Origin: Eubacteriales bacterium
GTDB taxonomy: Bacteria > Bacillota > Clostridia > Oscillospirales > Butyricicoccaceae
DNA: 64,000 nucleotides
Assembly (NCBI GenBank): GCA_030524205.1
Contig: JAUNGZ010000004.1
Span: forward strand, 59,953 to 123,952
Reading direction: 5' to 3'
A model generated the notes under the pieces. It saw nothing but the letters and a program-made list of their open reading frames with translations. It searched no databases and was not told the DNA's origin. Below, in pieces: positions 21,935 to 30,769 of this stretch. The position numbers and the translations under genes were made by a program. Numbering within the stretch: the first letter of the stretch is position 1; each line of letters begins with the position of its first letter.

Positions 21935-24541
21935 TTGCATACCAATGAAAGAACGAATAAGGACCGCAGGATCGCTGCCTTCGCCTCCGTCCTGATTCTG
22001 ACGGTGGCCGTCCTCTGTCTGCTGGCGGCCGCCATATTTCAGAAAATGTCCGTCCAGACGGTAACCAATATCAGCGAGGTGTACCTGCAGGAGATGGCCG
22101 GGCAGATCAGCAGCCATTTCCAGACCAATCTTGACAGCCAGTTCGCGCAGATCCAAACCCTCATCAATGTTATTTCCGAGGACGACCTCCGGGACGAGGC
22201 CAGCCTCAGCAGCTTTTTGGCCCGGGCGCAGACGGACAACGGCTTTACCCATATCGCGGCTGTCAGCGACAAAGGCATCGCCTATTCCTCCGACGGCGCG
22301 GTTCCGGCAATTTCAAAAATTTCCGGTCTGGATAAGCTGCTGACCGGCGCGGAAAACCTGGTCTCCATCAACGAGACGATCTGGGAGAGCGGGACGATCC
22401 TGTTGGGAACTACAATGGCGCCCGTGACCTTCCGGGACAGCCGTCTGGTCGCCGTGATCTGCGGCATCGACGCCGCCGACATAGGGGCCAGACTGGGCCT
22501 TGACAGCGAGCAGGGGACCAATTCCCACACAAATGTGGTCACGCAAAACGGAGATTTTGTCATCAAAAGCATCTTTTCACAGGAGGTATTAAGCGGCTCC
22601 AACCTGTTTACCATCTACGAGCAGCAGGCCCGCTTTGACGAGGGCTACAATCTTCAACGCTTTCGCGCCGCGATCTCCGCGGGGGAAAACGGCATGACGC
22701 TGCTGACCATGGGAACCCATCACGAGTATCTCTACTATATGCCGATCCCGGGCACAAACTGGTACATTATGACCAGCATGGCGTTCCAAACGGTAAACAA
22801 TCAGATCCTGCATCTCAGCCGGTTTATCATTTTTGTAGGCGCGGGAATCTTTTTGACCGTGCTGGTCACCGTGTTCGCCTTCTTCTTTCTGCTACGGCGC
22901 AACGAGCAGCGCAGCAGCGCGCGGCTGCGGGAGGAGATGGAGCGGGCCGAAGCCGCCAGCCGGGCGAAAAGCGACTTCCTTTCCCAAATGTCCCATGAGA
23001 TCCGCACGCCGCTCAACGGCATCATCGGCATGGTGGAAATCGGGAAAAAGCATATTGCGGAGCCCGGCCGGATGCGCAACTGCCTGAGCAAGATCACCCT
23101 GTCCTCCAACCATCTGCTCTCTCTCATCAACGACATTCTGGATATGTCCAAAATCGAGAGCGGCAAAATCGAGCTGCACCCCGAGCGGTTTGATCTGGGC
23201 CAGCTCCTGCGGACGCTGACCACCGTATTCCACGTTCAGGCCGTCAGCAGGCAGATCGACTTCCAGATTTTCCTTTTCGGCGAGCTTGAGGAATATCTGG
23301 TCGGCGACTCCCTCCGCTTGAATCAGATTTTGACCAACCTGCTCTCCAACGCCATGAAGTTCACGCCCGCGGGCGGGCATGTCAGCCTGAACGTGGAGGA
23401 AACCGGGCGCGACGAGGGCAGGATCTGGCTCCGTTTCCGGGTCGAGGACACCGGGCGCGGCATCGCCCCGGAAAATCTGGACCGTATTTTCGAAGCCTTC
23501 ACGCAGGAAAACAGCGGAATTTCCCGCCAGTATGGCGGCACCGGGCTGGGCCTGCCCATCACAAAGAATTTTGCCGAGATGATGGGCGGCGCCATCTCCG
23601 TATCCAGCGCGCCGGGTAAGGGCAGCGTATTCACGGTCGAGCTGCCCTTCGCCCGCGCGTCAAGCCCTCCGGGCGAGCCCGTGGAGCGCTGCGGAAACGG
23701 CAAGCCGGTTCTGATTGTCAATCAAGTGGAAAATTTGGCCGCGCACCTTGCCGTCGTGCTGATGAAGGAGCAGTTCCGCGTGGATTCGGCTTCGGATGAA
23801 CAGACCGCGCTGGACATGGCCGCGCGGGCCGCCGAACGCGGCGAGCCTTACGAATGGTGTATGCTAAGATGGAATTTTTCCGAGGATATGCGGCGTTTGG
23901 CGGACGAGATCCGGGCGCGGGCAGGCAGCACGGCGCTTAAAATCATTCTGACCGGACAGGATCAGGACGAGTTGGAAGAGACCGCCGCGGCGTGCGGCGC
24001 CGAGGCCACCCTTTGCCGGCCGCTGTTCCATTCGGACATCGCGCGCCTTGTCCGCGAGCTGGCGGGCGAAAAGGGAGACTGCCCGGGGGCGGCGCAGGCC
24101 GCCGTGCTCGACGGCGCGCGGGTTCTGGTGGTGGAGGATAACGACATCAACCTCCTCATTGCCGTCGAGCTGCTGGAAGGCGAGGGCGCCGTGGTCGACA
24201 CGGCCCAAGACGGGCGGGAGGCGGTCGGTAAATTTTCCGAAGCGCCCGCAGGCTATTACGATCTGATCCTGATGGACATGCAGATGCCGGTGATGGACGG
24301 ATGCAGCGCAGCGAGAGCCATCCGCTCGCTTGCTCGGCCCGACGCCCAAAGCGCCATTATCATAGCCATGACGGCAAACTCCTTCCGGGAGGACGTGCAA
24401 AAATGCGTGGACAGCGGAATGAACGCGCATATCGCAAAACCCTTTGTTTTGAAGGATATCATACACGCCTACACGGAAGCATTAAACGGGCGGCAGGAAG
24501 GGAACGGACAGGCGGACAGCCTGTCCGGCACAAGCAGATAA
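21935..24541 (+). CDS. Cache-domain hybrid sensor histidine kinase
   Basis: 868 residues from a TTG start 6 nt after TAGGAG. Helix 1 lies at about residues 14-34, an extracytoplasmic dCache-like domain at 35-290, and helix 2 at 292-320. Next are HisKA (SDFLSQMSHEIRTPLNGIIG, His near 353) and HATPase (N box LTNLLSNAMKF, GTGLGLPI). Two receivers follow. The first (about 590-700) lacks the acidic pocket and phospho-Asp and looks degenerate. The second (about 730-850) is complete, with VVEDNDIN, LILMDMQMPVMDG, AMTANSF and AKPF. There is no output domain, so phosphotransfer to another protein is likely. It is co-transcribed with the binding-protein/nucleotidase-C fusion, which may sense for it. 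Confidence 0.93.
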   Translation: MHTNERTNKDRRIAAFASVLILTVAVLCLLAAAIFQKMSVQTVTNISEVYLQEMAGQISSHFQTNLDSQFAQIQTLINVISEDDLRDEASLSSFLARAQTDNGFTHIAAVSDKGIAYSSDGAVPAISKISGLDKLLTGAENLVSINETIWESGTILLGTTMAPVTFRDSRLVAVICGIDAADIGARLGLDSEQGTNSHTNVVTQNGDFVIKSIFSQEVLSGSNLFTIYEQQARFDEGYNLQRFRAAISAGENGMTLLTMGTHHEYLYYMPIPGTNWYIMTSMAFQTVNNQILHLSRFIIFVGAGIFLTVLVTVFAFFFLLRRNEQRSSARLREEMERAEAASRAKSDFLSQMSHEIRTPLNGIIGMVEIGKKHIAEPGRMRNCLSKITLSSNHLLSLINDILDMSKIESGKIELHPERFDLGQLLRTLTTVFHVQAVSRQIDFQIFLFGELEEYLVGDSLRLNQILTNLLSNAMKFTPAGGHVSLNVEETGRDEGRIWLRFRVEDTGRGIAPENLDRIFEAFTQENSGISRQYGGTGLGLPITKNFAEMMGGAISVSSAPGKGSVFTVELPFARASSPPGEPVERCGNGKPVLIVNQVENLAAHLAVVLMKEQFRVDSASDEQTALDMAARAAERGEPYEWCMLRWNFSEDMRRLADEIRARAGSTALKIILTGQDQDELEETAAACGAEATLCRPLFHSDIARLVRELAGEKGDCPGAAQAAVLDGARVLVVEDNDINLLIAVELLEGEGAVVDTAQDGREAVGKFSEAPAGYYDLILMDMQMPVMDGCSAARAIRSLARPDAQSAIIIAMTANSFREDVQKCVDSGMNAHIAKPFVLKDIIHAYTEALNGRQEGNGQADSLSGTSR

Positions 24542-24553
24542 GGCGGGGATAAT

Positions 24554-26017
24554 TTGAAACACGGTATGCTGATGTACCAAAGAGTGTACGAGATCCTGAA
24601 AAATAAAATTGAAGGCGGGCTGCTGCCGGCGGGCGCAAGCCTCCCCTCCCGCGCCGCTCTGGCCTGTACGTTCGGAATTTCGGAAAAAACGGTCCGGCGC
24701 GTCATGGCCATGCTCGAAGCGGACGGCCTTGTTGAGACGGCCCAGCGGAAGCGTCCGGTCGTCGCCGCCCGCCGGGACGCGGGCCATCTTACGACGGCCC
24801 TTGCCCTGAAAAAGATCGACGCCGATATGACCAGCGACGTGCTGAAAACGGGCGTGCTGCTTTGCTATCCCGTCATCAAAAAGGGGATAGCCCGGTGCGA
24901 ACGGACTGATTTGCAGATCCCGCGCCGGATATTGGAGAATATGGAGATCGGCAGCCCGCCGGAGTTTTGGAAGCTGTCCAAGCAGTTTTACCGCTTCTTC
25001 GTCGCGCGAAACGAAAACGCTCTGATCGTGCAGGCCGTCGACAGCCTCGGCCTCTCCGACCTCAAGCCGCTGCACGACGATATTGAAATGAGAACCAGAT
25101 ATTACCGCCAGCTTCAGCAATTTATGACAACCCTTGAAACCGGCGGCGCGCCGGAAAGCGTCCATTTTGACGATATGTCCGGCATATACGGCACAACCGC
25201 CGGCGGCTCCGCTTTTCAGGCGTCCGCCGATTCCCCGCTCCTGCTCGGCCGGAAACAGCTTGAAAAAACGCTGCGCGAGGCCGACGAGCGGTATTCGGCC
25301 GTATATATGGATATCATCGGCCTGATCGCGGCGGGCCGCTACCGGCGGGGCGACCGGCTGCCAAGCCACAAGGAGCTGCAGGCAATTTACGGCGTCAGCG
25401 TCGACACAACGCGCAGGGCAATCCAAATCTTACGGGATTTGGGCGTTGTAAGGACGGTTCGTGGCAGCGGCATTTTCGTTGAAATGAACCGGGACGGCAT
25501 TCGTCAGATCACGCTCCCGCCCCACTTGATTGCGTGCCATGTCCGCCGGTATCTGGATACGCTGGAGCTGCTGGCCCTGACGGCGGAGGGCGCCGCGGCC
25601 TGCGCGGCCGCGCAGGCCGCCCCGTCGGCCGTTCAGGCGGCGCAGGCGGAAATCGACCGGCTGTGGAACCGGGACTACCTATATGGGCGCAGCCCGGCCG
25701 TGCTTCTGGATTTTATCGTCAGGCATATCGGAATTGACGCGTTCTCCGTCATTTACGTGCTTCTTCAGCGCAATTTCCGGATCGGGCGCAGCATTCCCGG
25801 CCTGCTGACCACGGAAAAAACGGCTTTGAACTGCGAAATCCATCAGCAGTGCGTGGATACGGTAAAGCTGCTCTCCGCAGGCAGCCGGGAGGCCTTTGCC
25901 GCACGGTCCGCCGATCTGTTTGAGCGCATCCGCCGGCTGGTGATCGAGGCGTGCAGGCGGCTGGGGTATTACGAGGCCGCGGCCGGGGTTTACGACGGGG
26001 CCGCGCTGTGGAAATAA
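24554..26017 (+). CDS. Double-GntR regulator A (two winged-helix domains in one chain)
   Basis: 487 residues. A first GntR winged helix lies at about residues 7-73 (YEILKNKIEGGLLPAGASLP, SRAALACTFGISEKTVRRVM). A helical region spans ~75-235. A second GntR winged helix lies at about 245-315 (IGLIAAGRYRRGDRLPSHKE, YGVSVDTTRRAIQILRDLG, then VRGSGIFV). A second helical region runs to the end. Single GntR regulators have one wHTH, so this looks like an internal duplication acting as a built-in dimer. It lies 12 nt after the hybrid kinase and is probably co-transcribed. A paralogue with the same layout is encoded at 27,350-28,819. Confidence 0.85.
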   Translation: MKHGMLMYQRVYEILKNKIEGGLLPAGASLPSRAALACTFGISEKTVRRVMAMLEADGLVETAQRKRPVVAARRDAGHLTTALALKKIDADMTSDVLKTGVLLCYPVIKKGIARCERTDLQIPRRILENMEIGSPPEFWKLSKQFYRFFVARNENALIVQAVDSLGLSDLKPLHDDIEMRTRYYRQLQQFMTTLETGGAPESVHFDDMSGIYGTTAGGSAFQASADSPLLLGRKQLEKTLREADERYSAVYMDIIGLIAAGRYRRGDRLPSHKELQAIYGVSVDTTRRAIQILRDLGVVRTVRGSGIFVEMNRDGIRQITLPPHLIACHVRRYLDTLELLALTAEGAAACAAAQAAPSAVQAAQAEIDRLWNRDYLYGRSPAVLLDFIVRHIGIDAFSVIYVLLQRNFRIGRSIPGLLTTEKTALNCEIHQQCVDTVKLLSAGSREAFAARSADLFERIRRLVIEACRRLGYYEAAAGVYDGAALWK

Positions 26018-26182
26018 CGTCCCCCGCGGCCGGCGCGCCTCAGCCCGCCTTGAAAGGCCGCCAGAATCCGGCGAATCCGCATCTTTTCGGCAAAAACGGC
26101 GCTGTCTTTATCAGGCGGCGCTGTTTTTTTGTTTTTGCGCCGCCGCAGCGGAAAAAAATTCCGCCCGACCGCCTTTTTCCTC

Positions 26183-26213
26183 TTGACTTGAAGCGCGCTC
26201 CAAGTTATATGAT
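26183..26213 (+). promoter_or_regulatory. MerR-type promoter with 19-bp spacer and palindromic operator
   Basis: -35 TTGACT at 26,183-26,188 and -10 TATGAT at 26,208-26,213 are separated by 19 bp, the stretched spacer typical of MerR activation. Inside it lies a near-perfect palindrome, ACTTGAAGCG / CGCTCCAAGT (26,186-26,205). This resembles operators of MerR aldehyde/stress regulators. No MerR gene is in the window. It drives the leader ORF and SDR gene. Confidence 0.7.
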
Positions 26214-26273
26214 GACTTCACACGGCAAAAACGCCGCGTTTATCACAAACAAGCTGCATAGGAGGAAGATTCT

Positions 26274-26363
26274 TTGAAAACATTGCTTTTGTACGATGGC
26301 TCCGCTGCCCGCTGGCCGCGGGTCACGCCGTCTGCGTTGACGGAGGGGGGCTGCGCCGCATGA
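26274..26363 (+). CDS. 29-residue leader peptide ahead of the SDR gene
   Basis: A TTG start 8 nt after AGGAGG (the better ribosome-binding site of the pair) opens MKTLLLYDGSAARWPRVTP and ends CAA-stop. The stop overlaps the SDR start as ATGA. It could couple or regulate SDR translation, or be a small peptide in its own right. No family is recognised. Confidence 0.5.
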   Translation: MKTLLLYDGSAARWPRVTPSALTEGGCAA

Positions 26364-27217
26364 AGGACGTATTGCTTCTGACCGGCGCGGGGCAGATCGG
26401 CCTTGCCATTGCCCGTCGGATGGGCTATGGCAAGCAGATCGTGCTGGGCGACAAAAGCCCGGAAAACGCCCGGGCCGCCGCAAAAACGCTGACCGACGCC
26501 GGGTTTGACGCGGCGGCCGTGCAGATGGACCTGTCCAGCCGCGCCTCCATTCAGGCGATGCTCGCTGAGGCGCGGCGCTGCGGCGAAATCACGCTGCTGG
26601 TAAACGCCGCAGGGGTTTCGCCCAGCCAAGCGCCCGTCGAAACGATCCTGCAAGTCGACCTGTACGGCACCGCCGTGCTGCTGGAGGAGGTGGGCAAGGT
26701 TATCGCCCCCGGCGGCGCGGGCGTGACCGTCTCCAGCCAATCCGGACACCGGCTGCCCGCCCTGTCGCCCGCGGAGGACGAGCAGCTTGCCGTCACCCCC
26801 GCGGACGAGCTGCTTTCGCTTGCGCTGCTCCAGCCTGCAAGCATCCGGGACACCCTGCACGCCTATCAGCTGGCCAAGCGGTGCAACGTCAAGCGCGTCA
26901 TGGCCGAGGCGGTCAAGTGGGGCGCGCGCGGCGCGCGGATCAACTCCATTTCCCCCGGCATCGTGGTCACGCCCTTGGCGATCGACGAATTGAACGGCCC
27001 GCGCGGCGGCTTTTACAAAAACATGTTCGCAAACTGCCCGGCGGGCCGCCCCGGCACCGCCGACGAGATCGCGAACGTGGCCGAGCTGCTGCTGAGCGGC
27101 CGGGGCGCGTTCATCACCGGCGCGGACTTTTTGGTGGACGGCGGCGCCACCGCCTCTTATTTTTACGGCCCGCTGAAGCAGCAGACCCGGCAGCCGGGAC
27201 ATGCGGCAAGGCCATGA
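26360..27217 (+). CDS. Short-chain dehydrogenase/reductase
   Basis: 285 residues, classical SDR fold. The N-terminal nucleotide-binding motif is LLTGAGQIGLAIARRM (TGxGxIG). LGDKSP follows at the end of strand 2, where an Asp favours NAD. LVNAAGVS corresponds to the NAG motif, SSQSGH supplies the catalytic Ser, and the active-site pair is YQLAK (YxxxK). The C-terminus ends GADFLVDGGAT, the common SDR tail. The substrate is not evident. A MerR-type promoter upstream suggests induction by an aldehyde or another reactive compound. A perfect terminator follows. Confidence 0.92.
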   Translation: MKDVLLLTGAGQIGLAIARRMGYGKQIVLGDKSPENARAAAKTLTDAGFDAAAVQMDLSSRASIQAMLAEARRCGEITLLVNAAGVSPSQAPVETILQVDLYGTAVLLEEVGKVIAPGGAGVTVSSQSGHRLPALSPAEDEQLAVTPADELLSLALLQPASIRDTLHAYQLAKRCNVKRVMAEAVKWGARGARINSISPGIVVTPLAIDELNGPRGGFYKNMFANCPAGRPGTADEIANVAELLLSGRGAFITGADFLVDGGATASYFYGPLKQQTRQPGHAARP

Positions 27218-27244
27218 CCGGCCGCGCCCGGGAGCAGGTTAAAA

Positions 27245-27310
27245 GCGCCCCATCCGGCGCGTCCCCGCCTGACGGCACGGGGGACGCGCCGGATGGGGCG
27301 CTCCTTTTCT
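27245..27310 (+). terminator. Long-stem rho-independent terminator
   Basis: A 22-bp perfect stem begins GCGCCCCATCCGGCGCG on the left arm. The loop is GCCTGACGGCACG and a T-rich tail follows. It lies between the convergent SDR gene and double-GntR regulator B and could serve both. Confidence 0.85.
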
Positions 27311-27349
27311 TTCTGCGTAGGCCCGGCTCATTGCGCGCCTTGCCCGCGC

Positions 27350-28819
27350 TTATCGGGCCGGGTAATATGCCGGGGTTATGATCAGCGCCGCTTCCGACAG
27401 GCCGCAGCCGACAAGAAACTCCCGTACAAATTCCAAAATATGCGTATAGCACGAGAACAGGCATTCGGCCAAGGCCTCGACCTCTCCGGCGCATAAATAC
27501 CCCATTGCTTCCTTGCATTTGCGGGCAAGCGTCTCGTCAGCCGGAGGGCCGCTGCGGTAGAACGAATAATAATACCCCCAGATGTTGAGACCGCACAGCT
27601 CCCGCAGGATGGTCCGCATCGGCCGCAGCGGCTGATGCTCCACAATGCACCGGACAATCGCGTCCGCGGGAATGCATCCCGGTTCTTCCAGCCGGCGCTT
27701 GAGCGCCGCCTTCTCCTGCTCCCCGATGGCGGGCGCGGACAGCCTCACGGCGGCGGGAAGGATGACGGCCGTCAGCTGCAGCGCGCTTAGATACATAAGC
27801 GTATCCCGCTTGAGCGCCTTGTTTTTCATGCATCTGGCGGCCACCTGCTCATCCTGCCAAAGCACCTTGGTGCCCTTCACATTATAGGTTTTTGCAAAGC
27901 CAACCTCATTGAGCAGCGACAGCGCGCTGCGCACGGTCGACACGCAGACGCCGTACTGCGCCGCCAGCGCCGCTTCGGAGGGGAGATAGGAATTTTCCGG
28001 AAAAGCTCCGGTTCCGATTTTGTCGATCAAATCCCGCGCGATCTGAAGATAGAAATGCTCCCTGCCCCTATACGCGTTCCAAGAGAACTCCAGAGAGGGA
28101 TCTTCCGGCACATTTGGATGCTCGGCCGCAAATTTATCCATCAAAAGCCCGATAGCGGATACGATCGCTTCATACATAACGGAAAAACGGTGCGCAATCT
28201 GCGCGCCGTTTTTTTCCAAGAGCGCTTCGGCGAGCCATGTCAGGCTGCCGAACTCGTTATGGCGCACCACGCTCGATTCAAACTCTTCCAAGTTGGAAAA
28301 CAGCGGAATTTTTGCATAAAGCTCATAATTGGAATACAAATCCCGCAGCAGGAGGTTCCCCGAGCTTTCCAGCAGGAAATACAGAAAGGACGCCATCAGC
28401 TTTTTGCGTTTACCGGCGTCCTTTTTGTCATAATTGCGGAACGCCTTTGCCCATTCCCGCATTTTTTCGTCGCTGCAAGCCATGGACGACAGCGCAAATA
28501 CCGGGGGCAGAAGCAGCGCCATCGTTTGGTAAAGCTGAAGGATGGACGTCCTTTGCCTGAGCGCCGCGTCAACCGCCGAGGCCTGTTGGCGGTCTCCCCG
28601 GCGGAATGTCACAACCGTGTGCTTGCGCTCTTCCGTCCGAATATATCCATCCGCTTTCAAAGCGCACAGCACGTCTTTTATCGTACGGACGCCGACATGG
28701 TACAACTCGCAAAGCTGGCTCATCGAAGCCAACGCATCCCCAAATTCCAACCGTCCGATTTCTATCTGCTCGCGCAGGTCGCGATATACATAATCGAACG
28801 AGGTCTGTTTGTCCTTCAT
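27350..28819 (-). CDS. Double-GntR regulator B (paralogue of the 24,554 gene)
   Basis: 489 residues with GGAGG before the ATG. The first GntR winged helix lies at about 8-75 (VYRDLREQIEIGRLEFGDAL, YHVGVRTIKDVLCALKADGYIRTEER). A helical domain spans 80-255. The second winged helix lies at about 258-325 (ARDLIDKIGTGAFPENSYLP, SEAALAAQYGVCVSTVRSAL). A second helical domain runs to the end. It has the same order, length and spacing as regulator A. A perfect 20-bp palindrome 67 nt upstream of its start (28,887-28,906) is a good candidate for its own operator. Confidence 0.85.
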   Translation of the reverse strand: MKDKQTSFDYVYRDLREQIEIGRLEFGDALASMSQLCELYHVGVRTIKDVLCALKADGYIRTEERKHTVVTFRRGDRQQASAVDAALRQRTSILQLYQTMALLLPPVFALSSMACSDEKMREWAKAFRNYDKKDAGKRKKLMASFLYFLLESSGNLLLRDLYSNYELYAKIPLFSNLEEFESSVVRHNEFGSLTWLAEALLEKNGAQIAHRFSVMYEAIVSAIGLLMDKFAAEHPNVPEDPSLEFSWNAYRGREHFYLQIARDLIDKIGTGAFPENSYLPSEAALAAQYGVCVSTVRSALSLLNEVGFAKTYNVKGTKVLWQDEQVAARCMKNKALKRDTLMYLSALQLTAVILPAAVRLSAPAIGEQEKAALKRRLEEPGCIPADAIVRCIVEHQPLRPMRTILRELCGLNIWGYYYSFYRSGPPADETLARKCKEAMGYLCAGEVEALAECLFSCYTHILEFVREFLVGCGLSEAALIITPAYYPAR

Positions 28820-28886
28820 GGCAACCCCTCCGCACCGGAGTTCCGGCAGTTATAGGATAACATAATTGATCAGGAAATAAAATACT

Positions 28887-28906
28887 ATTTGTGTACGTAC
28901 ACAAAT
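28887..28906. promoter_or_regulatory. Perfect 20-bp palindrome, candidate GntR operator
   Basis: ATTTGTGTAC / GTACACAAAT. It contains the TTGT...ACAA layout common to GntR operators. It lies between the double-GntR regulator B and the EAL gene, directly upstream of the EAL -35 element. Confidence 0.65.
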
Positions 28907-28909
28907 AAT

Positions 28910-28939
28910 TTATTGGAAAATGTGATTATTTGCTATAAA
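28910..28939 (+). promoter_or_regulatory. Candidate promoter of the EAL gene
   Basis: TTATTG, 18-bp spacer, TATAAA, next to the 20-bp palindrome. The start codon is about 115 nt downstream. Confidence 0.4.
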
Positions 28940-29053
28940 ATAAAAGAGGGTGGGTATTAACGCTTTCAGCGGCAGCCTGCCGTATTTTTAACATTAACCG
29001 CCGCCTTAAAAACTCAAAAATTTCAAGAGCACAAAATAAAAATAAGGAGTGTA

Positions 29054-30544
29054 ATGATGAAGCGAAGAGATATTTTTATGTTAAGCTGCACCGCGGCGCT
29101 GTTCATCATTGCCATCCTGTGCGGCGCAATGTGCCTGAGCAGCATCAGGCATGGGCCGCGGCCTTACGCCGCCGCAGCAGGCGTTTGCATCGTCTGCGCG
29201 GCCCTTCTTTGGTTTATCGTCACCGCCCGCGTCTATGCAGCAAAAAGCCGCAGGCAGCTCGCGGCGGTCACAATGATCGACCCGCTGACCAAGGGCGATA
29301 ACAGCTCGGCCTTTCAAATAAAGCTGAAAACGCTAACCTCGCAAGCCCCCCCGTCCACCTACACGCTGGTCTTTCTGAATATCAAGGATTTTCAGCTGAT
29401 CAATGAGAATTTCGGGGTCGGAGCCGGAGACAATACCCTAAAATACATACACAGCGTGTTAAAATCCCACATAAAAGAGGATGAACTGGTCTGCCGCAGC
29501 GAAATGGACCATTTTTTCCTGTGCCTGAAAGACGCCTCGGAACAAAGCGTAACGGAAAGGGTCGCCGAAATCGCGGAGGCCGTTAACGGCGGCGGGGCGT
29601 ATACCGGCGTCGGCAGCCGCATAACCCTGAGGGCCGGGGGGTATTTGATCGACAACCCCGGCCTAAAGGTCATAACCATGCAGGACCGCGCGCGCGCCGC
29701 CTGCATAAACGCGCCGGAGGATGCGGCGTGCGCCTTTTTCGGGCCCGCGCTGCTCGAACGGAAAAAAAGAGAGGGCATTCTCAACTCCATCTTCGCCGCC
29801 TCGCTGAAGCATCACGATTTCCAGATCTACCTTCAGCCCAAGGTCCGCTTGTCCGACCGAAAGCTCTGCGGCGCGGAGGCTCTGGTGCGGTGGCGCCATC
29901 CCGAATACGGGATGATTTTCCCCTCCAACTTTATTCCGCTGTTTGAACGGAACGGCAACATCTGCATCCTCGACGTTTATATCTTTGAAGAGGTCTGCAG
30001 GCTGCTCCGGTCTTATCTGGACGCACGGCAGGCGCTTATTCCCATTTCGGTCAATCTGTCGCGGAGCCACATCAAAAAACCGAATTTTCTGCGCGAATTT
30101 GTGGAAATCAAGAAAAAATACCAAATTCCGGACAATATCATCGAGTTTGAGCTTACAGAGTCCATTATGCTCAGCGCGGAGCATATCAAGCTGGTCAAAA
30201 ATGTGATCGGCGAAATGCATAAAAACGGTTTTCTGTGCTCGCTGGACGATTTTGGGTTCGGGTACTCCTCCCTTTCCCTGTTGAAGGACCTTGAAATTGA
30301 CGTGGTCAAGCTGGATAAGAGCTTTTTCGACGACGTTCTCAATCCAAAGGCGGAAAGCATTATTCTGGGCTTCATCGAAATTGCGCACCGGCTGGGGATA
30401 AAGGTTGTGGCGGAAGGGATTGAGACAGAGGACCAGCTCAACTCCCTCTGCCGCCTGCATTGCGACGCTGTGCAGGGTTATTTTTTCTCAAAGCCGCTGT
30501 CAATCGTCGATTTTGAGGCATGGAGCCGCGCAAGCGGCGCATGA
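29054..30544 (+). CDS. Membrane c-di-GMP phosphodiesterase (degenerate GGDEF + EAL)
   Basis: 496 residues. Two membrane helices lie in residues 8-30 and 36-58. The GGDEF domain (about 75-225) has lost the signature: the loop reads CRSEMDHFF in place of GGDEF, so it should not make c-di-GMP. The EAL domain (about 240-490) looks active: GAEALVRWRHP, then IPISVNLS, FELTESIM, LDDFGFGYSSLSLL, VKLDKSF and VVAEGIET. It probably hydrolyses c-di-GMP at the membrane. The start has two adjacent ATG codons after AAGGAG. It shares its upstream region with double-GntR regulator B. Confidence 0.92.
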   Translation: MMKRRDIFMLSCTAALFIIAILCGAMCLSSIRHGPRPYAAAAGVCIVCAALLWFIVTARVYAAKSRRQLAAVTMIDPLTKGDNSSAFQIKLKTLTSQAPPSTYTLVFLNIKDFQLINENFGVGAGDNTLKYIHSVLKSHIKEDELVCRSEMDHFFLCLKDASEQSVTERVAEIAEAVNGGGAYTGVGSRITLRAGGYLIDNPGLKVITMQDRARAACINAPEDAACAFFGPALLERKKREGILNSIFAASLKHHDFQIYLQPKVRLSDRKLCGAEALVRWRHPEYGMIFPSNFIPLFERNGNICILDVYIFEEVCRLLRSYLDARQALIPISVNLSRSHIKKPNFLREFVEIKKKYQIPDNIIEFELTESIMLSAEHIKLVKNVIGEMHKNGFLCSLDDFGFGYSSLSLLKDLEIDVVKLDKSFFDDVLNPKAESIILGFIEIAHRLGIKVVAEGIETEDQLNSLCRLHCDAVQGYFFSKPLSIVDFEAWSRASGA

Positions 30545-30589
30545 CCGCCGTTCGGTCCGGCCGCGCGTTTTCGGCACAACGATATACGG

Positions 30590-30625
30590 TCAGCATCGCC
30601 GCGCGCGGCGATGCTGATTTTTTTT
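30590..30625 (+). terminator. Rho-independent terminator after the EAL gene
   Basis: Stem TCAGCATCGCCGC / GCGGCGATGCTGA with eight or more T. Confidence 0.85.
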
Positions 30626-30662
30626 GCGCCCCAGCCGCCGGGAAGCGCTTCTTTTCCCGCAT

Positions 30663-30708
30663 GAAAAAAAGAGAGGGAACAGCGCGGCGGCCCGTGCTGT
30701 TCCCTCTC
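30663..30708 (-). terminator. Terminator of the long minus-strand sugar operon
   Basis: On the minus strand, GAGAGGGAACAGC / GCTGTTCCCTCTC is followed by seven T. It marks the end of the operon that starts near 40,975. Confidence 0.85.
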
Positions 30709-30769
30709 ATAACAGATCGCTTGCTCATCGGTTTTTGGCGGGCGCATGCCTGCGGCCGCCGCCCCCCTC

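Noticed and set aside
26100-26150. Terminator after double-GntR regulator A
   Set aside because: CGGCGCTG occurs twice as a direct repeat before a T-run, not as a convincing inverted repeat.
28055-28855. 266-residue plus-strand ORF opposite the double-GntR gene
   Set aside because: The minus strand gives a clear GntR-type protein with a ribosome-binding site; the plus frame is a shadow.
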